Origin: Paeniglutamicibacter antarcticus | GTDB taxonomy: Bacteria > Actinomycetota > Actinomycetes > Actinomycetales > Micrococcaceae | Reading direction: 5' to 3' | DNA length: 64,000 bases | Assembly (NCBI RefSeq): GCF_900010755.1 | Contig: NZ_CZJT01000078.1 | Span: 1-64,000 of the forward strand | In this document: piece by piece, positions 35,218 through 43,545 of the stretch | Layout: each line of letters begins with the position of its first letter | How positions within the stretch are numbered: position 1 is the stretch's first letter | Program-made: the position numbers and the translations under genes | The notes under the pieces: model-generated | The model's input: only the letters and a program-made list of their open reading frames with translations | The model's database searches: none | Told to the model about the DNA's origin: nothing

Positions 35218-36522
35218 ATGACCGCACAGTCCGAAACCCCGGCAATCCGCCAGGCCGTCATCATCGGCGGCAACCGGATTCCGTTCGCCCGATCCAATGG
35301 TGCCTACGCCAATGCAAGCAACCAGGACATGTTCACCGCGGCGATCGACGGACTCGTGGCACGCTTCGGCCTGCAGGGCCAGCGACTGGGTGCTGTGGCC
35401 GGCGGTGCGGTCCTGAAGCACTCCAAGGACTTCAACCTGGTGCGTGAATGCGTGCTCGGATCCTCGCTTTCCCCCGAGACACCCGCCTACGACGTGCAGA
35501 TGGCCTGTGCCACCGGCATGGAAGCCATCGGCTCGCTGGCCAACAAGATCAAGCTCGGCCAGATCGATTCGGCCATCGGAGGCGGCGTGGACACCACTTC
35601 AGATGCGCCGATCGCGGTCTCCGAACCCCTGCGCTTGATGCTGCTGGAACTCACCCGCGCCCGGTCAACCGGCGCCAAGCTCAAGGCCATGAGCAAATTC
35701 CGACCCTCCTTCTTGGCGCCCAACGCGCCGGGCACCGGCGAACCGCGCACCGGACTGTCGATGGGCAACCACCAGGCACTGACCACCAAGGCCTGGAACA
35801 TCACCCGCGAGGCCCAGGACGAACTGGCCCTGGCCAGCCACAAAAACCTTGCCGCCGCCTACGATCGACACTTCTTCGACGACCTGATCACCCCGTTCGC
35901 CGGGGTTTCGCGCGACACAAACCTGCGCGGGGATTCGACCATCGAGAAGCTCGCCAGCCTCAAGCCGGCCTTCGGCAAGAACCTGGGCGAGGATGCGACG
36001 ATGACCGCCGGCAACTCCACCCCGTTGACCGACGGCGCCTCCGTGGTGCTGCTGGGATCCGAGGACTACGCGATGGCCAACGACCTGCCGATGCTCGCGA
36101 ACTTCGTGGACTTCGAAGCGGCTGCCGTTGACTTCGTGCACGGCGCCGAGGGCCTGCTGATGGCACCTGCCTACGCGGTGGCTCGCATGCTCAAGCGCAA
36201 CAACCTCACCCTGCAGGACTTCGACTACTACGAAATCCACGAAGCCTTCGCCGGCACCGTGCTCTCCACGCTTGCTGCCTGGGAAGACGCGGAATTCTGC
36301 AAGAACAAGCTGGGCCTGGACGCGCCGCTGGGAGCCATCGACCGCTCCAAGCTCAACGTGAACGGCTCCTCGCTGGCTGCAGGCCACCCGTTCGCCGCCA
36401 CCGGCGGACGCATCGTGGCCACCCTGGCGAAGATGCTTCATGAAAAGGGGTCCGGACGCGGACTCATCTCCGTGTGCGCCGCCGGCGGACAAGGTGTCGT
36501 TGCAATCCTGGAGGCGCGCTAA
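35218..36522 (+). CDS. Acetyl-CoA C-acyltransferase (thiolase)
   Basis: A 434-residue thiolase that cleaves 3-oxoacyl-CoA in beta-oxidation. The nucleophilic cysteine lies in QMACATGMEAIGS, the first histidine in EIHEAFAGTV, the second in GSSLAAGHPFAATGGR, and the proton-donor cysteine in SVCAAGGQGVV. ATG start with CCGAGGAG upstream. First gene of a three-gene operon; fabG starts two bases after its stop. The length and the order thiolase - large FabG - MaoC fit the FadI / FadA6-like degradative class. Confidence 0.92.
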   Translation: MTAQSETPAIRQAVIIGGNRIPFARSNGAYANASNQDMFTAAIDGLVARFGLQGQRLGAVAGGAVLKHSKDFNLVRECVLGSSLSPETPAYDVQMACATGMEAIGSLANKIKLGQIDSAIGGGVDTTSDAPIAVSEPLRLMLLELTRARSTGAKLKAMSKFRPSFLAPNAPGTGEPRTGLSMGNHQALTTKAWNITREAQDELALASHKNLAAAYDRHFFDDLITPFAGVSRDTNLRGDSTIEKLASLKPAFGKNLGEDATMTAGNSTPLTDGASVVLLGSEDYAMANDLPMLANFVDFEAAAVDFVHGAEGLLMAPAYAVARMLKRNNLTLQDFDYYEIHEAFAGTVLSTLAAWEDAEFCKNKLGLDAPLGAIDRSKLNVNGSSLAAGHPFAATGGRIVATLAKMLHEKGSGRGLISVCAAGGQGVVAILEAR

Positions 36523-36524
36523 AA

Positions 36525-37862
36525 ATGGCCGACAAGTACCTTGAACTAGTCAACTCAGGCTTCACCAAGAACCTCGCCAAGACCCTGGGCCTGCCGCGCC
36601 CCTCGATCCTGCGCCGCTACGCCCCCGGGGCACCATTGGTCCCCGGACCGGTGCTCCTGTTGGGGAACTCACCGCAAGCGCAGGAACTTTCCGACGTGCT
36701 GCTGGGCTGGGGCCTGGATGTGCGCAGGCACGCGGTCGGCGAGGGCAAGGTCGGCGCCATCGTCCTGCTGCTTGACGCCGTGGCAACCCCCGGCCAGCTC
36801 TCCGAGCCGATGCTCGCCGCCGGGCACGCGCTGCGCCAGCTGACCCCGGGCGGGCGCGTGGTTTCCTTCAGCCGCCCCGCGCTTGCCACCGATACCCCGG
36901 CAGTTGCCGCAGCCCGCCAGGGCATCGACGGATCCGTACGGTCCCTGGGGCGTGAATTGCGCGGCGGGGCCACCGCCAACGGCGTGGTGCTCGGCGAGCG
37001 CGTCGATGCCACGGCACCCTCTGCGCTTGCTGCCTTGCGTTTCCTGCTTTCGGGGCGCAGCGCCTACGTTGACGGGCAGTTCCTGCAGGTGGATTCGGCC
37101 ACCGGAGCCCTCCCGGAGGATTTTGAGAGGCCGTTGGCCGGCAAGGTCGCCGTGGTGACAGGTGCCGCGCGCGGCATTGGCGCTGCCATTGCCAAGACGT
37201 TGTACCGCGACGGGGCAACGGTAGTGGTGGTTGATGTCCCTGCAGCCGGCGACGCGTTGGCCAAGGTCGCCAACCTGGTATCGGGTACAGCCCTTCAACT
37301 GGATATCACCCGGGAAGATGCCGGGAAGGTGATCATCGAGCACGCAACCTCCAGGCACGGGAAGCTGGATATCGTCATCCACAATGCCGGGATCACCCGC
37401 GACAAGCTACTGGCAAACATGGATGCTGCCAGGTGGAACTCGGTGATTGCGGTGAACCTCGAGTCGCAGCTGCGCATGAACGAGGAGTTCCTGGCCGCCG
37501 GTCTTCCGGGGTTGCGGCTGGTCTCGCTGGCCTCGACCTCCGGCATTGCCGGCAACCGCGGGCAAACCAATTACGCTGCCTCCAAGGGCGGGGTCATCGG
37601 CATGGTGCGTGCCTCGGCGGCGGCTTTTGCCGCGTCCGGCGGCGGCATCAACGCGGTGGCACCCGGCTTCATCGAAACCGAGATGACGGCGAAGATCCCC
37701 GTGGCCACCCGCACTGTGGCGCGGATGCTGATGCCCTCGCTCATGCAGGGCGGGTTGCCCCTTGATGTTGCCGAGGCGATTGCGTTCCTGGCCTCCGATG
37801 CAGCGGCCGGGATCAACGGCCGCACGCTGCGTGTTTGCGGCCAGTCGCTGGTGGGCGCGTGA
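36525..37862 (+). CDS. High-molecular-weight 3-oxoacyl reductase (FabG4-like, two Rossmann domains)
   Basis: A 445-residue SDR with two domains. Residues about 40-200 form an inactive Rossmann-like domain (VLLLGNSPQAQELSDVLLGWG; DGSVRSLGRELRGG), and residues 207-445 form an active SDR with VTGAARGIGAAIA, HNAGITRDK, the serine in SLASTSGIAGNRGQ and Tyr-x3-Lys in NYAASKGG, ending NAVAPGFIETEMTA. This two-domain form (HMwFabG/FabG4) is NADH-preferring and tied to fatty-acid breakdown in mycobacteria, which fits the thiolase upstream and the MaoC hydratase overlapping downstream. Confidence 0.9.
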   Translation: MADKYLELVNSGFTKNLAKTLGLPRPSILRRYAPGAPLVPGPVLLLGNSPQAQELSDVLLGWGLDVRRHAVGEGKVGAIVLLLDAVATPGQLSEPMLAAGHALRQLTPGGRVVSFSRPALATDTPAVAAARQGIDGSVRSLGRELRGGATANGVVLGERVDATAPSALAALRFLLSGRSAYVDGQFLQVDSATGALPEDFERPLAGKVAVVTGAARGIGAAIAKTLYRDGATVVVVDVPAAGDALAKVANLVSGTALQLDITREDAGKVIIEHATSRHGKLDIVIHNAGITRDKLLANMDAARWNSVIAVNLESQLRMNEEFLAAGLPGLRLVSLASTSGIAGNRGQTNYAASKGGVIGMVRASAAAFAASGGGINAVAPGFIETEMTAKIPVATRTVARMLMPSLMQGGLPLDVAEAIAFLASDAAAGINGRTLRVCGQSLVGA

Positions 37863-38743
37863 GCATGCGCGCCACCCTTGACCTTGGTGCAGCCCCGTCC
37901 CTGGGATCCCTCTATGCCAAGGGACTGGGGGCTGGGGTCAAGGGTTGGTTGCCGGGGCGCAAATCGCCTCAGCTCGTTTTGCCGGATGTCGAACACCGGG
38001 TGACGGCTCTGCGCCCCGAGCGTGATTCACTGGTTGCCTACCAACGGCTGATGGGGGACACCGTGCGGGAGGAACTGCCCAGTGTCTTGGTGCACGGGCT
38101 CGCGTTCCCGGTGGCGATGTCGGTCATGGTGCGCGATGACTTCCCGCTGCCATTACTTGGCATGGTGCACTTGTCCAACGCCGTGGAGCACCTGCGGCCC
38201 ATTTCCCCGGACGCAACACTGGATGTTTCAGCCCATGCCGAGAACCTGCGTGAACACCGGGTGGGCACCCAGCTGGATATCGTGTCCGAGGTGCGCGAGG
38301 AAGGTGAACTTATCTGGCGTGGAACCTCCACCTACCTGGCCCGGGGTGTCTGGTTGGGGCAGAAGCAGGCTTCGGGCGCAGCTGTCCGTGAACCGTTTGT
38401 CGCGCCGACCCGTACCGGTTCCTGGGGGTTGGATGCGGGGACCGGCCGCGCCTATGCTGCGGTCATGGGGGATTACAACCCCATCCATCTGTCGGCGCTC
38501 TCGGCCAAGGCATTGGGCATGAAGCGGGCGATCGCCCACGGCATGTATTTGGCGGGACGGGCCCTGGCCGGTGCCGCACCGCACGGGGCCGGCTACACCT
38601 GGAGCGTTGAATTTGCCACCCCGGTGTTCCTGCCTTCGAGCGTTGATGTTGCCTTCACAGATTCGGGGAACGGCACCGAGTTCAGTGGTTGGGGTGCCCG
38701 CAGCGGTAAACCGCATTTCACCGGAGTGGTCACCGCCCTGTAG
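37859..38743 (+). CDS. MaoC-like acyl-CoA hydratase (double hot-dog)
   Basis: A protein of about 294 residues with two hot-dog halves. The C-terminal half has the hydratase 2 motif YAAVMGDYNPIHLSALSAKALGM with the catalytic Asp and His, then IAHGMYLAGRAL; the N-terminal half (PVAMSVMVRDDFPLPLLGMVHLSN in pieces) is the inactive or binding half. It hydrates enoyl-CoA to the (R)-3-hydroxy form, which the reductase upstream can then use. Start GTG 37859 overlaps the fabG stop (GTGA); ATG 37865 also fits. Last gene of the operon, followed by a hairpin. Confidence 0.88.
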   Translation: MSMRATLDLGAAPSLGSLYAKGLGAGVKGWLPGRKSPQLVLPDVEHRVTALRPERDSLVAYQRLMGDTVREELPSVLVHGLAFPVAMSVMVRDDFPLPLLGMVHLSNAVEHLRPISPDATLDVSAHAENLREHRVGTQLDIVSEVREEGELIWRGTSTYLARGVWLGQKQASGAAVREPFVAPTRTGSWGLDAGTGRAYAAVMGDYNPIHLSALSAKALGMKRAIAHGMYLAGRALAGAAPHGAGYTWSVEFATPVFLPSSVDVAFTDSGNGTEFSGWGARSGKPHFTGVVTAL

Positions 38744-38784
38744 CCGGCGGGAAAGCACTAGCCAAAGCATCGCAAGCACGTGAT

Positions 38785-38817
38785 GGGGGTGGGTCACCGG
38801 TCCGGTGGCCCACCCCC
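38785..38817. terminator. Terminator between maoC and the duplicated-domain gene
   Basis: GGGGGTGGG pairs with CCCACCCCC with an inner CACCGG/CCGGTG stem. It sits between convergent genes, 42 bp after the MaoC stop, without a clean T-run. Confidence 0.7.
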
Positions 38818-38851
38818 TCACCCGTTAACCAGCACTATGGGTTAGTTGGCG

Positions 38852-39700
38852 TCAGCCTTTGATTTGTTGGGCTTTGATTTGCTCTCCGGTGGCCCAGCGC
38901 CCGTGCTGGTCAAGTTGGTGGCGTGCTACAGCTAGGTTCAGTGGGTCGGCTGCCAGCCTGACCTCCATCTGGGCTATCAGCACTGCAGCCATTTGCCAGG
39001 TTGCCAACGACGAGGGTGGGTTGACCCCTGCATTCCTGGCGATTTCGCGGCGGTACTTGTCGGTGAATCCCAGCATCGTGGGGCCGTCGATATTGCGGTC
39101 CCACAGCCAACGGGCCAGCGCCTTGGCCTTGGCGGCGCGATTGGCGGTGGCCTTGGTCCCGTGGCTGAAGGGGTCGCCAGCGGGCATGGTTTCCAACCAG
39201 TGGGCCTGTTCGGAGGCGAACTGGCGCACCAACAAGGGCGAGTCTGGTTCTTCAACGGCGAGCAGTTCCATCTTGGCCAATAGTGCGGAGGCTTGCGTCC
39301 ATGCTTCGATGGGCGGGTTCTGTGCAATGCCTGCCTCGCGGGCGAAGCGTTCGCAGCGTTCGGGGGACAACCCGTTGGTTGCCGTGATGTCGAGGTTGCG
39401 GTCCCAGAACCACCGGGCCAGCAGCTGGGAATCGGTCAGCACTGGCTCATCCAGAGGTGAAGGCTGGTTTACCTGAGCAGGTTCCCCTACTGCGCCCGAA
39501 GCCTGCGCCTCTGCGCCAAGTTCGGCGATGGCGCTTGATGGCAATGAGCTCGGGACCGAAATCATCTGAGCCGTGGCGATGATCTGTTCAAGTTCACCAA
39601 GTACGTGCGCAGGAACGGCGTTGGCAGGATCGTTCATAAGCCGCCGGATGGATGTCACCATCTTCTCGTAGGCTTCTACACGATGTTGTGGCCACGTCAT
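38852..39700 (-). CDS. Unknown protein with an internally duplicated ~75-residue domain
   Basis: A 282-residue soluble protein. After a helical N-terminal part (1-50) and a low-complexity linker come two similar modules: residues about 92-169, with LLARWFWDRNLD, CERFAREAGI, AWTQASALLAKMELLA, SPLLVRQFASEQAHWL, and residues about 193-269, with ALARWLWDRNID, RREIARNAGV, TWQMAAVLIAQMEVRLA, LNLAVARHQLDQHGRW. Position-by-position similarity (RWxWDRNxD, REAG/RNAG, AxLxAxME) shows tandem duplication. Each module looks all-helical. No known family, no membrane segment, no catalytic pattern. It stands alone, convergent with the maoC operon. Function not predictable. Confidence 0.72.
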   Translation of the reverse strand: MTWPQHRVEAYEKMVTSIRRLMNDPANAVPAHVLGELEQIIATAQMISVPSSLPSSAIAELGAEAQASGAVGEPAQVNQPSPLDEPVLTDSQLLARWFWDRNLDITATNGLSPERCERFAREAGIAQNPPIEAWTQASALLAKMELLAVEEPDSPLLVRQFASEQAHWLETMPAGDPFSHGTKATANRAAKAKALARWLWDRNIDGPTMLGFTDKYRREIARNAGVNPPSSLATWQMAAVLIAQMEVRLAADPLNLAVARHQLDQHGRWATGEQIKAQQIKG

Positions 39701-39865
39701 GGTTACCGCTCCTGGTGATGTGTGGGTGGGGCTCTCGAACTGCTATTGCTGGCACGAGTGCCCGGCAGCCCCTAACTCAACACGATGTGGGGAGTCTGTT
39801 CAAGTTCGTTATAAGTTTTCCGGCCCCAACGTGTATGAACCGGGCGGCGCTAGCGGTTCTAGCAG

Positions 39866-40243
39866 CTAAACCAACATGCCCAGCCACAGTCCCAGCAAAG
39901 CCGCGGCGACTGCTGCGACGGCTAACACCAGGCCATTGCTCAGTGCTGCCGCATACCGGCGATCGCGAACCAGTTGGACGGTTTCGTAGCTGGCCGTGCT
40001 GAACGTGGTGTACCCGCCAAGGAATCCTGTGCCAAGTGCGAACTTCAGGTCACCGGCAGCCATCGAATCCATGGCCAGGCCCGTCAAAAATCCAAGAACC
40101 AGTGAACCGGAAATATTGATCAGCGTCGTGGGCCACGGATAACCGGCGGGCACTTTCGAGCGAATGAACCCATCGACGATGTATCGAACGGTTGCGCCCA
40201 AGCCTCCGGCGAGCGCCAACGCCAAAAAAATCCAGGGTGTCAT
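39866..40243 (-). CDS. crcB: CrcB/Fluc fluoride channel subunit
   Basis: A 125-residue protein with four membrane helices. It shows GGLGATVRYIVDGF near the start, NISGSLVLGFLTG with the channel Asn, and GFLGGYTTFSTASYETVQL with the conserved GGxTTFS and Phe/Ser motif that lines the fluoride pathway. Fluc channels are dual-topology dimers that export toxic fluoride. Start ATG overlaps the first crcB stop in an ATGA, so the two subunits are made together and probably form a heterodimer. Confidence 0.92.
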   Translation of the reverse strand: MTPWIFLALALAGGLGATVRYIVDGFIRSKVPAGYPWPTTLINISGSLVLGFLTGLAMDSMAAGDLKFALGTGFLGGYTTFSTASYETVQLVRDRRYAAALSNGLVLAVAAVAAALLGLWLGMLV

Positions 40244-40677
40244 GGTTGGGTCTTCTCACGTGTTGTGTCGGTATGGGATCCGGCGATGATACCCACCCAA
40301 GTGGCACACGCCCCCAAAACCACTGTTCCGAACAAATACAGCAGGGCGATTCCCGGCCGGCCATGAATCCCCAACACCGCCGTATCAGTGGCCATGGAAC
40401 TGTACGTGGTGAAGCCACCGCATAACCCGGTGCCAAGAAGCAGTTTTATACGACTAGCGCGTTCCCGGGAAATGCCGGGGCGGGTTAGCGCTTCATAAAG
40501 GAACCCCAGCAAAAACGCACCGAGAATATTAATCATGGCGATGGCGATGGGCACACCGTCCACCTTGGGGATCATCAGCGACAGGGCCTCACGCGAGGCA
40601 GCTCCCGCAGTACCTCCCATGGCAACCAGCGCCCACAACTGCCACTTCAGTTGGTTCGGACGTTTGGCCGCGCTCAC
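40240..40677 (-). CDS. crcB: CrcB/Fluc fluoride channel subunit (first of pair)
   Basis: A 145-residue CrcB protein, somewhat longer at its start than its partner. Key parts are MGGTAGAASREALSL, MINILGAFLLGFLYEAL and GLCGGFTTYSSMATDTAVL, again with GGxTT. GTG start overlaps the uspA stop (GTGA). I looked for a fluoride riboswitch upstream and did not find a convincing one. Two adjacent, sequence-divergent crcB genes are typical of heterodimeric fluoride channels. Confidence 0.92.
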   Translation of the reverse strand: MSAAKRPNQLKWQLWALVAMGGTAGAASREALSLMIPKVDGVPIAIAMINILGAFLLGFLYEALTRPGISRERASRIKLLLGTGLCGGFTTYSSMATDTAVLGIHGRPGIALLYLFGTVVLGACATWVGIIAGSHTDTTREKTQP

Positions 40678-41192
40678 CAGGCTTCCAGCCGAGGGAGGTC
40701 TGAACCAATGCCGGGTGCGTGTGCCGGTATCACCACGACTGGCCTGATTTGCCGGTGGGAAAGATGTGTAGCCACGGAACGATTGAAGAATTCCTGCACG
40801 CTTCCACCCACGGATCGTTCGTGGGTGCCGACAACGATCATTGACGCATCAAGCCGATCGGCCAGTCGACCCAAGGCTGCCGACACCTCACCGGCCAGTA
40901 CCAAGGTCCGCCAGCTAACCCCTGAGCCTTGGAGAAGCTGTTCGAGCTCCGCGGCAAGGCCTGTGTCGAAGGTCGTCTCCGCTGCGTCGTAGGAGTCGGG
41001 ATCGATGGGCGCCGAAACCACCGAACCGTCAGCCTTCTCTTTCAGTGGCAGGCGTGACTGGTCGACGAATACGCAAACCAGCTCGGTGCCGAATCGAGCG
41101 GCGAAGTGCGCTGCCTGTTCCACTACATGCCGGGGCTGGCCAGGTGCGACCCCGACGATAACCGGATGTTTGGGAATCGGAATGCTACTCAT
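40674..41192 (-). CDS. Universal stress protein (UspA family)
   Basis: A 172-residue USP-fold protein: VIVGVAPGQPRHVVEQAAHFAARFGTELVCVFVD as the first strand and helix in pieces, ASMIVVGTHERSVGGSVQEFF with the ATP-binding G-x2-G-x9-G(S/T)-like motif, and HLSHRQIRPVVVIP at the end. ATP-binding members of this family are involved in stress and dormancy. It is first in the uspA-crcB-crcB operon and overlaps the first crcB, so its role may be tied to fluoride or ion stress; that link is inference. Confidence 0.88.
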   Translation of the reverse strand: MSSIPIPKHPVIVGVAPGQPRHVVEQAAHFAARFGTELVCVFVDQSRLPLKEKADGSVVSAPIDPDSYDAAETTFDTGLAAELEQLLQGSGVSWRTLVLAGEVSAALGRLADRLDASMIVVGTHERSVGGSVQEFFNRSVATHLSHRQIRPVVVIPAHAPGIGSDLPRLEAW

Positions 41193-41361
41193 GGGTGGAG
41201 CCTATCGATCGTGTCAGCGGCTAACAATGTCAAAGGAATCGTGGCAGTCATGGGGGATGCCCGGGAAATGGTGTTATCACGCCGTGGCAATCCGACCATG
41301 CATCGGCAACACACGATCAGTGTGTTGTTGCCCCTTGGGCGCTTTGCGCCGACAGTCGGCT

Positions 41362-42597
41362 TCAGCTCAAGCCGACTCCACTGACCCGGCTGCTGACATG
41401 CAAGGCCTGGCGATACGAGGCCATCGAAGTTCTCGCGCTTTGTTCCCACCCTTGGGCCGCAGCAAACGTTGCTGCTTGTTCGCCAAGGGTCCGGCGCAGA
41501 TCCGCATCCTCCGCCAATCGTGCAAGTGCCTGGGCCCACGATTCGGGAGCAGTGCCCTCGATGAGGATCCCGGTGACACCGTCTTGCACTGCGTACGGTA
41601 GACCGCCGACCTTGTGTGCAAGTACCGGGGTGCCACAGGCTTGTGCCTCCAGGGCCACCAGCCCAAACGACTCACTGTAGGACGGAACCGCAACAACGTC
41701 GGCGCCGCGAAACGCGCGGGCCAGGTGTCCGGCAGGCATCGGCAGGGAGAAGCGCACCAGGTGTTCAACAGCCTCGGCCTCAACGAGCTTTTGGAGATTC
41801 AGCTCCTTGGCTCCGGACCTGGCCCCAATCACCGAAAGCTTCACGTCCAGATCCGGGTGTTCTCGTGCCAAGATCCCCAAAGCCTGAACGAGTATTTGCG
41901 GGCCCTTGAGTTTTTGAATTCTTCCGGCAAAGACGACGCGCAAGGAATTCGGCTCGCTGGTGCGCCCCTTGCATACCTGAGGATGAAACACCTCAAGATC
42001 AACTCCCGGTGCCACCACATCGATCTTCATCGCGGGTGCACCATAAAGGTCAATCAGCTCCAGAACCTCGGCAGGGGTATTGGCGGTGAGGCGATCGGCC
42101 TGCGCACAAATCAGCATTTCCCCGGCGATCCGGGCGCCGGACTCATCGGTCTTCGCCGATAGCTTTTTGACCTTGCCCATGGTGTGCATCGTATGAACCA
42201 GGGGGATTGCCCATGAGCTTCGCAGTGCAAGGCCCACCATGCCGGACATCCAATAGTGCGAGTGAATCACGTCGTAGGGATCCAGTGTCGCCGCGTAGCT
42301 TTCAATTGCTTGCGCACACTCATCAAGGTGGTTGCTCAGTTCCTCTTTGGTGAGCTTGCCCTGTGGCCCGCAGGCGACTTCGTGACAGGTAACGCCAGGC
42401 GCCATAGGGGTTGCACGCGAACCCGTGGCGCTGCGGGTATAAACGTCAACTATTGCCCCGTCCTTGGCCAGTGCGAGGGCAAGATGGCGTATATAAACAT
42501 TCATTCCGCCGGCATCCCCTGAACCTGGCTGCTCCAACGGCGAGGTGTGCAGCGAAATCATTGCGATGCGCCGGGGGTGGATCGATGAATCAAGCAT
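41362..42597 (-). CDS. mshA: D-inositol-3-phosphate glycosyltransferase MshA (mycothiol)
   Basis: A 411-residue GT-B enzyme (family 4) that joins N-acetylglucosamine to inositol 3-phosphate, the first step of mycothiol synthesis. Motifs: HTSPLEQPGSGDAGGMNVYIRHLA in pieces with the GGMNVY acceptor loop, DVIHSHYWMSG, HTMHTMGKVK, ERLTANTPAE-like DRLTANTPAEVLELIDLYG, VVFAGRIQKLKGPQILV and the donor site PSYSESFGLVALEAQACGTPV. Start ATG 42597. The N-terminal GGMNVYI distinguishes MshA from sucrose-phosphate-type GT4 enzymes. mshC lies 5 kb away. Confidence 0.9.
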   Translation of the reverse strand: MLDSSIHPRRIAMISLHTSPLEQPGSGDAGGMNVYIRHLALALAKDGAIVDVYTRSATGSRATPMAPGVTCHEVACGPQGKLTKEELSNHLDECAQAIESYAATLDPYDVIHSHYWMSGMVGLALRSSWAIPLVHTMHTMGKVKKLSAKTDESGARIAGEMLICAQADRLTANTPAEVLELIDLYGAPAMKIDVVAPGVDLEVFHPQVCKGRTSEPNSLRVVFAGRIQKLKGPQILVQALGILAREHPDLDVKLSVIGARSGAKELNLQKLVEAEAVEHLVRFSLPMPAGHLARAFRGADVVAVPSYSESFGLVALEAQACGTPVLAHKVGGLPYAVQDGVTGILIEGTAPESWAQALARLAEDADLRRTLGEQAATFAAAQGWEQSARTSMASYRQALHVSSRVSGVGLS

Positions 42598-42870
42598 TGG
42601 TGCAGGCCGCCTACTGAGTGTGAAAGAAAAATCGCGTGACTGCGTTTGCCCGAGAATCAAAATTGGGGATCGAACGCAACACTGCCAATTCTAATAACAC
42701 CCTTGCACCGGAAATAATGCCCGTTTCGCCTGAAATAACCAGATTGATGTGACACTGCCCATATTGCAAAAGTTAATACCGGTTTTTGTCTTGCAAATGG
42801 CGTGAAATACCTTGTGAATCCGCCATTTTTGAGCGATGGAAGCCTTGAGTTGGAGTGCGCGCCAAAGCCG
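42598..42870. other. Intergenic region between mshA and the tRNA units
   Basis: About 270 bp with AT content higher than the genes and no coding frame. It must hold the mshA promoter on the minus strand. TTGGAG at 42850-42855 with TAGAGT at 42874-42879 (18-bp spacer) is a possible promoter of the first tRNA-Leu on the plus strand. Confidence 0.45.
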
Positions 42871-42942
42871 TGCTAGAGTCTTATCTCGCTGCGAACGACG
42901 GAAACAAAGTTCTTCGGATTTTGTCCGGTTCGGCAGTCACCA

Positions 42943-43025
42943 GCGAGGGTGGCGGAATGGTAGACGCGCTAGCTTGAGGTGCTAGTCCACGTAAGTGGGT
43001 GGGGGTTCAAGTCCCCTCCTTCGCA
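42943..43025 (+). tRNA. tRNA-Leu (anticodon GAG), copy 1
   Basis: 83 bases fold as a class II tRNA: acceptor GCGAGGG pairs with CCTTCGC (one G-T), D-arm GCGGAATGGTAGACGC, anticodon arm CTAGC-TTGAGGT-GCTAG with GAG at 42976-42978, a variable arm (CCACGTAAGTGG), T-arm GGGGGTTCAAGTCCCCT and discriminator A. CCA is not encoded. Confidence 0.95.
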
Positions 43026-43031
43026 CAGATC

Positions 43032-43065
43032 AACCCCTGATCAGATGAGAATCTGATCAGGGGTT
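43032..43065 (+). terminator. Terminator of tRNA-Leu copy 1
   Basis: A perfect 15-base stem AACCCCTGATCAGAT with a GAGA loop and exact complement, followed by TTCTCGTGTTTT; six bases after the tRNA. Confidence 0.95.
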
Positions 43066-43243
43066 TTCTCGTGTTTTGGCCACAATTGCCGCTGAAAGAT
43101 CGGCCCGGAAGTCCCTGCGCGGAAGCGTGGGGGCCGGGTGCGGGCGCGTGTCAACGGGTGCCCCAAAACCGTGATAGAGTTCTTCTCGCTGCGAACGACG
43201 GAAACAAAGTTCTTCGGAATTTTGTCCGGTTCGACAGTCACCA

Positions 43244-43326
43244 GCGAGGGTGGCGGAATGGTAGACGCGCTAGCTTGAGGTGCTAGTCCACGTAAGTGGG
43301 TGGGGGTTCAAGTCCCCTCCTTCGCA
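43244..43326 (+). tRNA. tRNA-Leu (anticodon GAG), copy 2
   Basis: Base for base identical to the tRNA at 42943-43025, with GAG at 43277-43279. It has its own upstream -10-like TAGAGT (43175-43180) and its own terminator, so it can be transcribed separately. Confidence 0.95.
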
Positions 43327-43332
43327 CAGATC

Positions 43333-43366
43333 AACCCCTGATCAGATGAGAATCTGATCAGGGGTT
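43333..43366 (+). terminator. Terminator of tRNA-Leu copy 2
   Basis: The same 15-base perfect stem with GAGA loop as at 43032-43065, followed by TTCTCGTGTTT. Confidence 0.95.
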
Positions 43367-43545
43367 TTCTCGTGTTTCAGCACAAAACCCGGCGTACAGG
43401 GGCAAAGCCCACGCGGACGCCCTGGCCGGCGGCGCGGCGTCACTTCTTGGCAGGTTGCCTCCAGAGTCTTGTTCTCACACCCACTGGGCGAAACTCGATA
43501 AGGTGGGAAGCTGAAAGCCCCTCCGTGAAAGGCAGATCACACATC

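Larger units (their letters stand above)
42871..43076 (+). repeat. Direct repeat unit, copy 1: leader, tRNA-Leu and terminator
   Basis: This ~205-bp block (promoter -10, leader TCTCGCTGCGAACGACGG, tRNA-Leu and terminator) recurs almost unchanged at 43171-43377. Differences are a few bases in the leader and a one-base indel (GGATTTTG against GGAATTTTG). The tRNA and terminator are identical. Confidence 0.92.
43171..43377 (+). repeat. Direct repeat unit, copy 2
   Basis: Second copy of the 42871-43076 block, offset by about 301 bp. Between the copies lies ~95 bp of unrelated sequence. Leader, tRNA-Leu and terminator are retained. Confidence 0.92.

Noticed and set aside
41193..41361. Fluoride riboswitch before the uspA-crcB operon
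   Set aside because: I saw a CAACACAC/GTGTGTTG hairpin but not the conserved crcB-motif pseudoknot sequences on the minus strand.
42943..43326. tRNA-Leu repeats as attL/attR of an integrated element
   Set aside because: Only ~95 bp of unrelated DNA lies between them and there is no integrase; tandem duplication explains the data.
43372..43545. Longer start of the M20 peptidase reaching into the second tRNA unit
   Set aside because: The extra residues come from the terminator and leader; ATG 43546 matches the family start.
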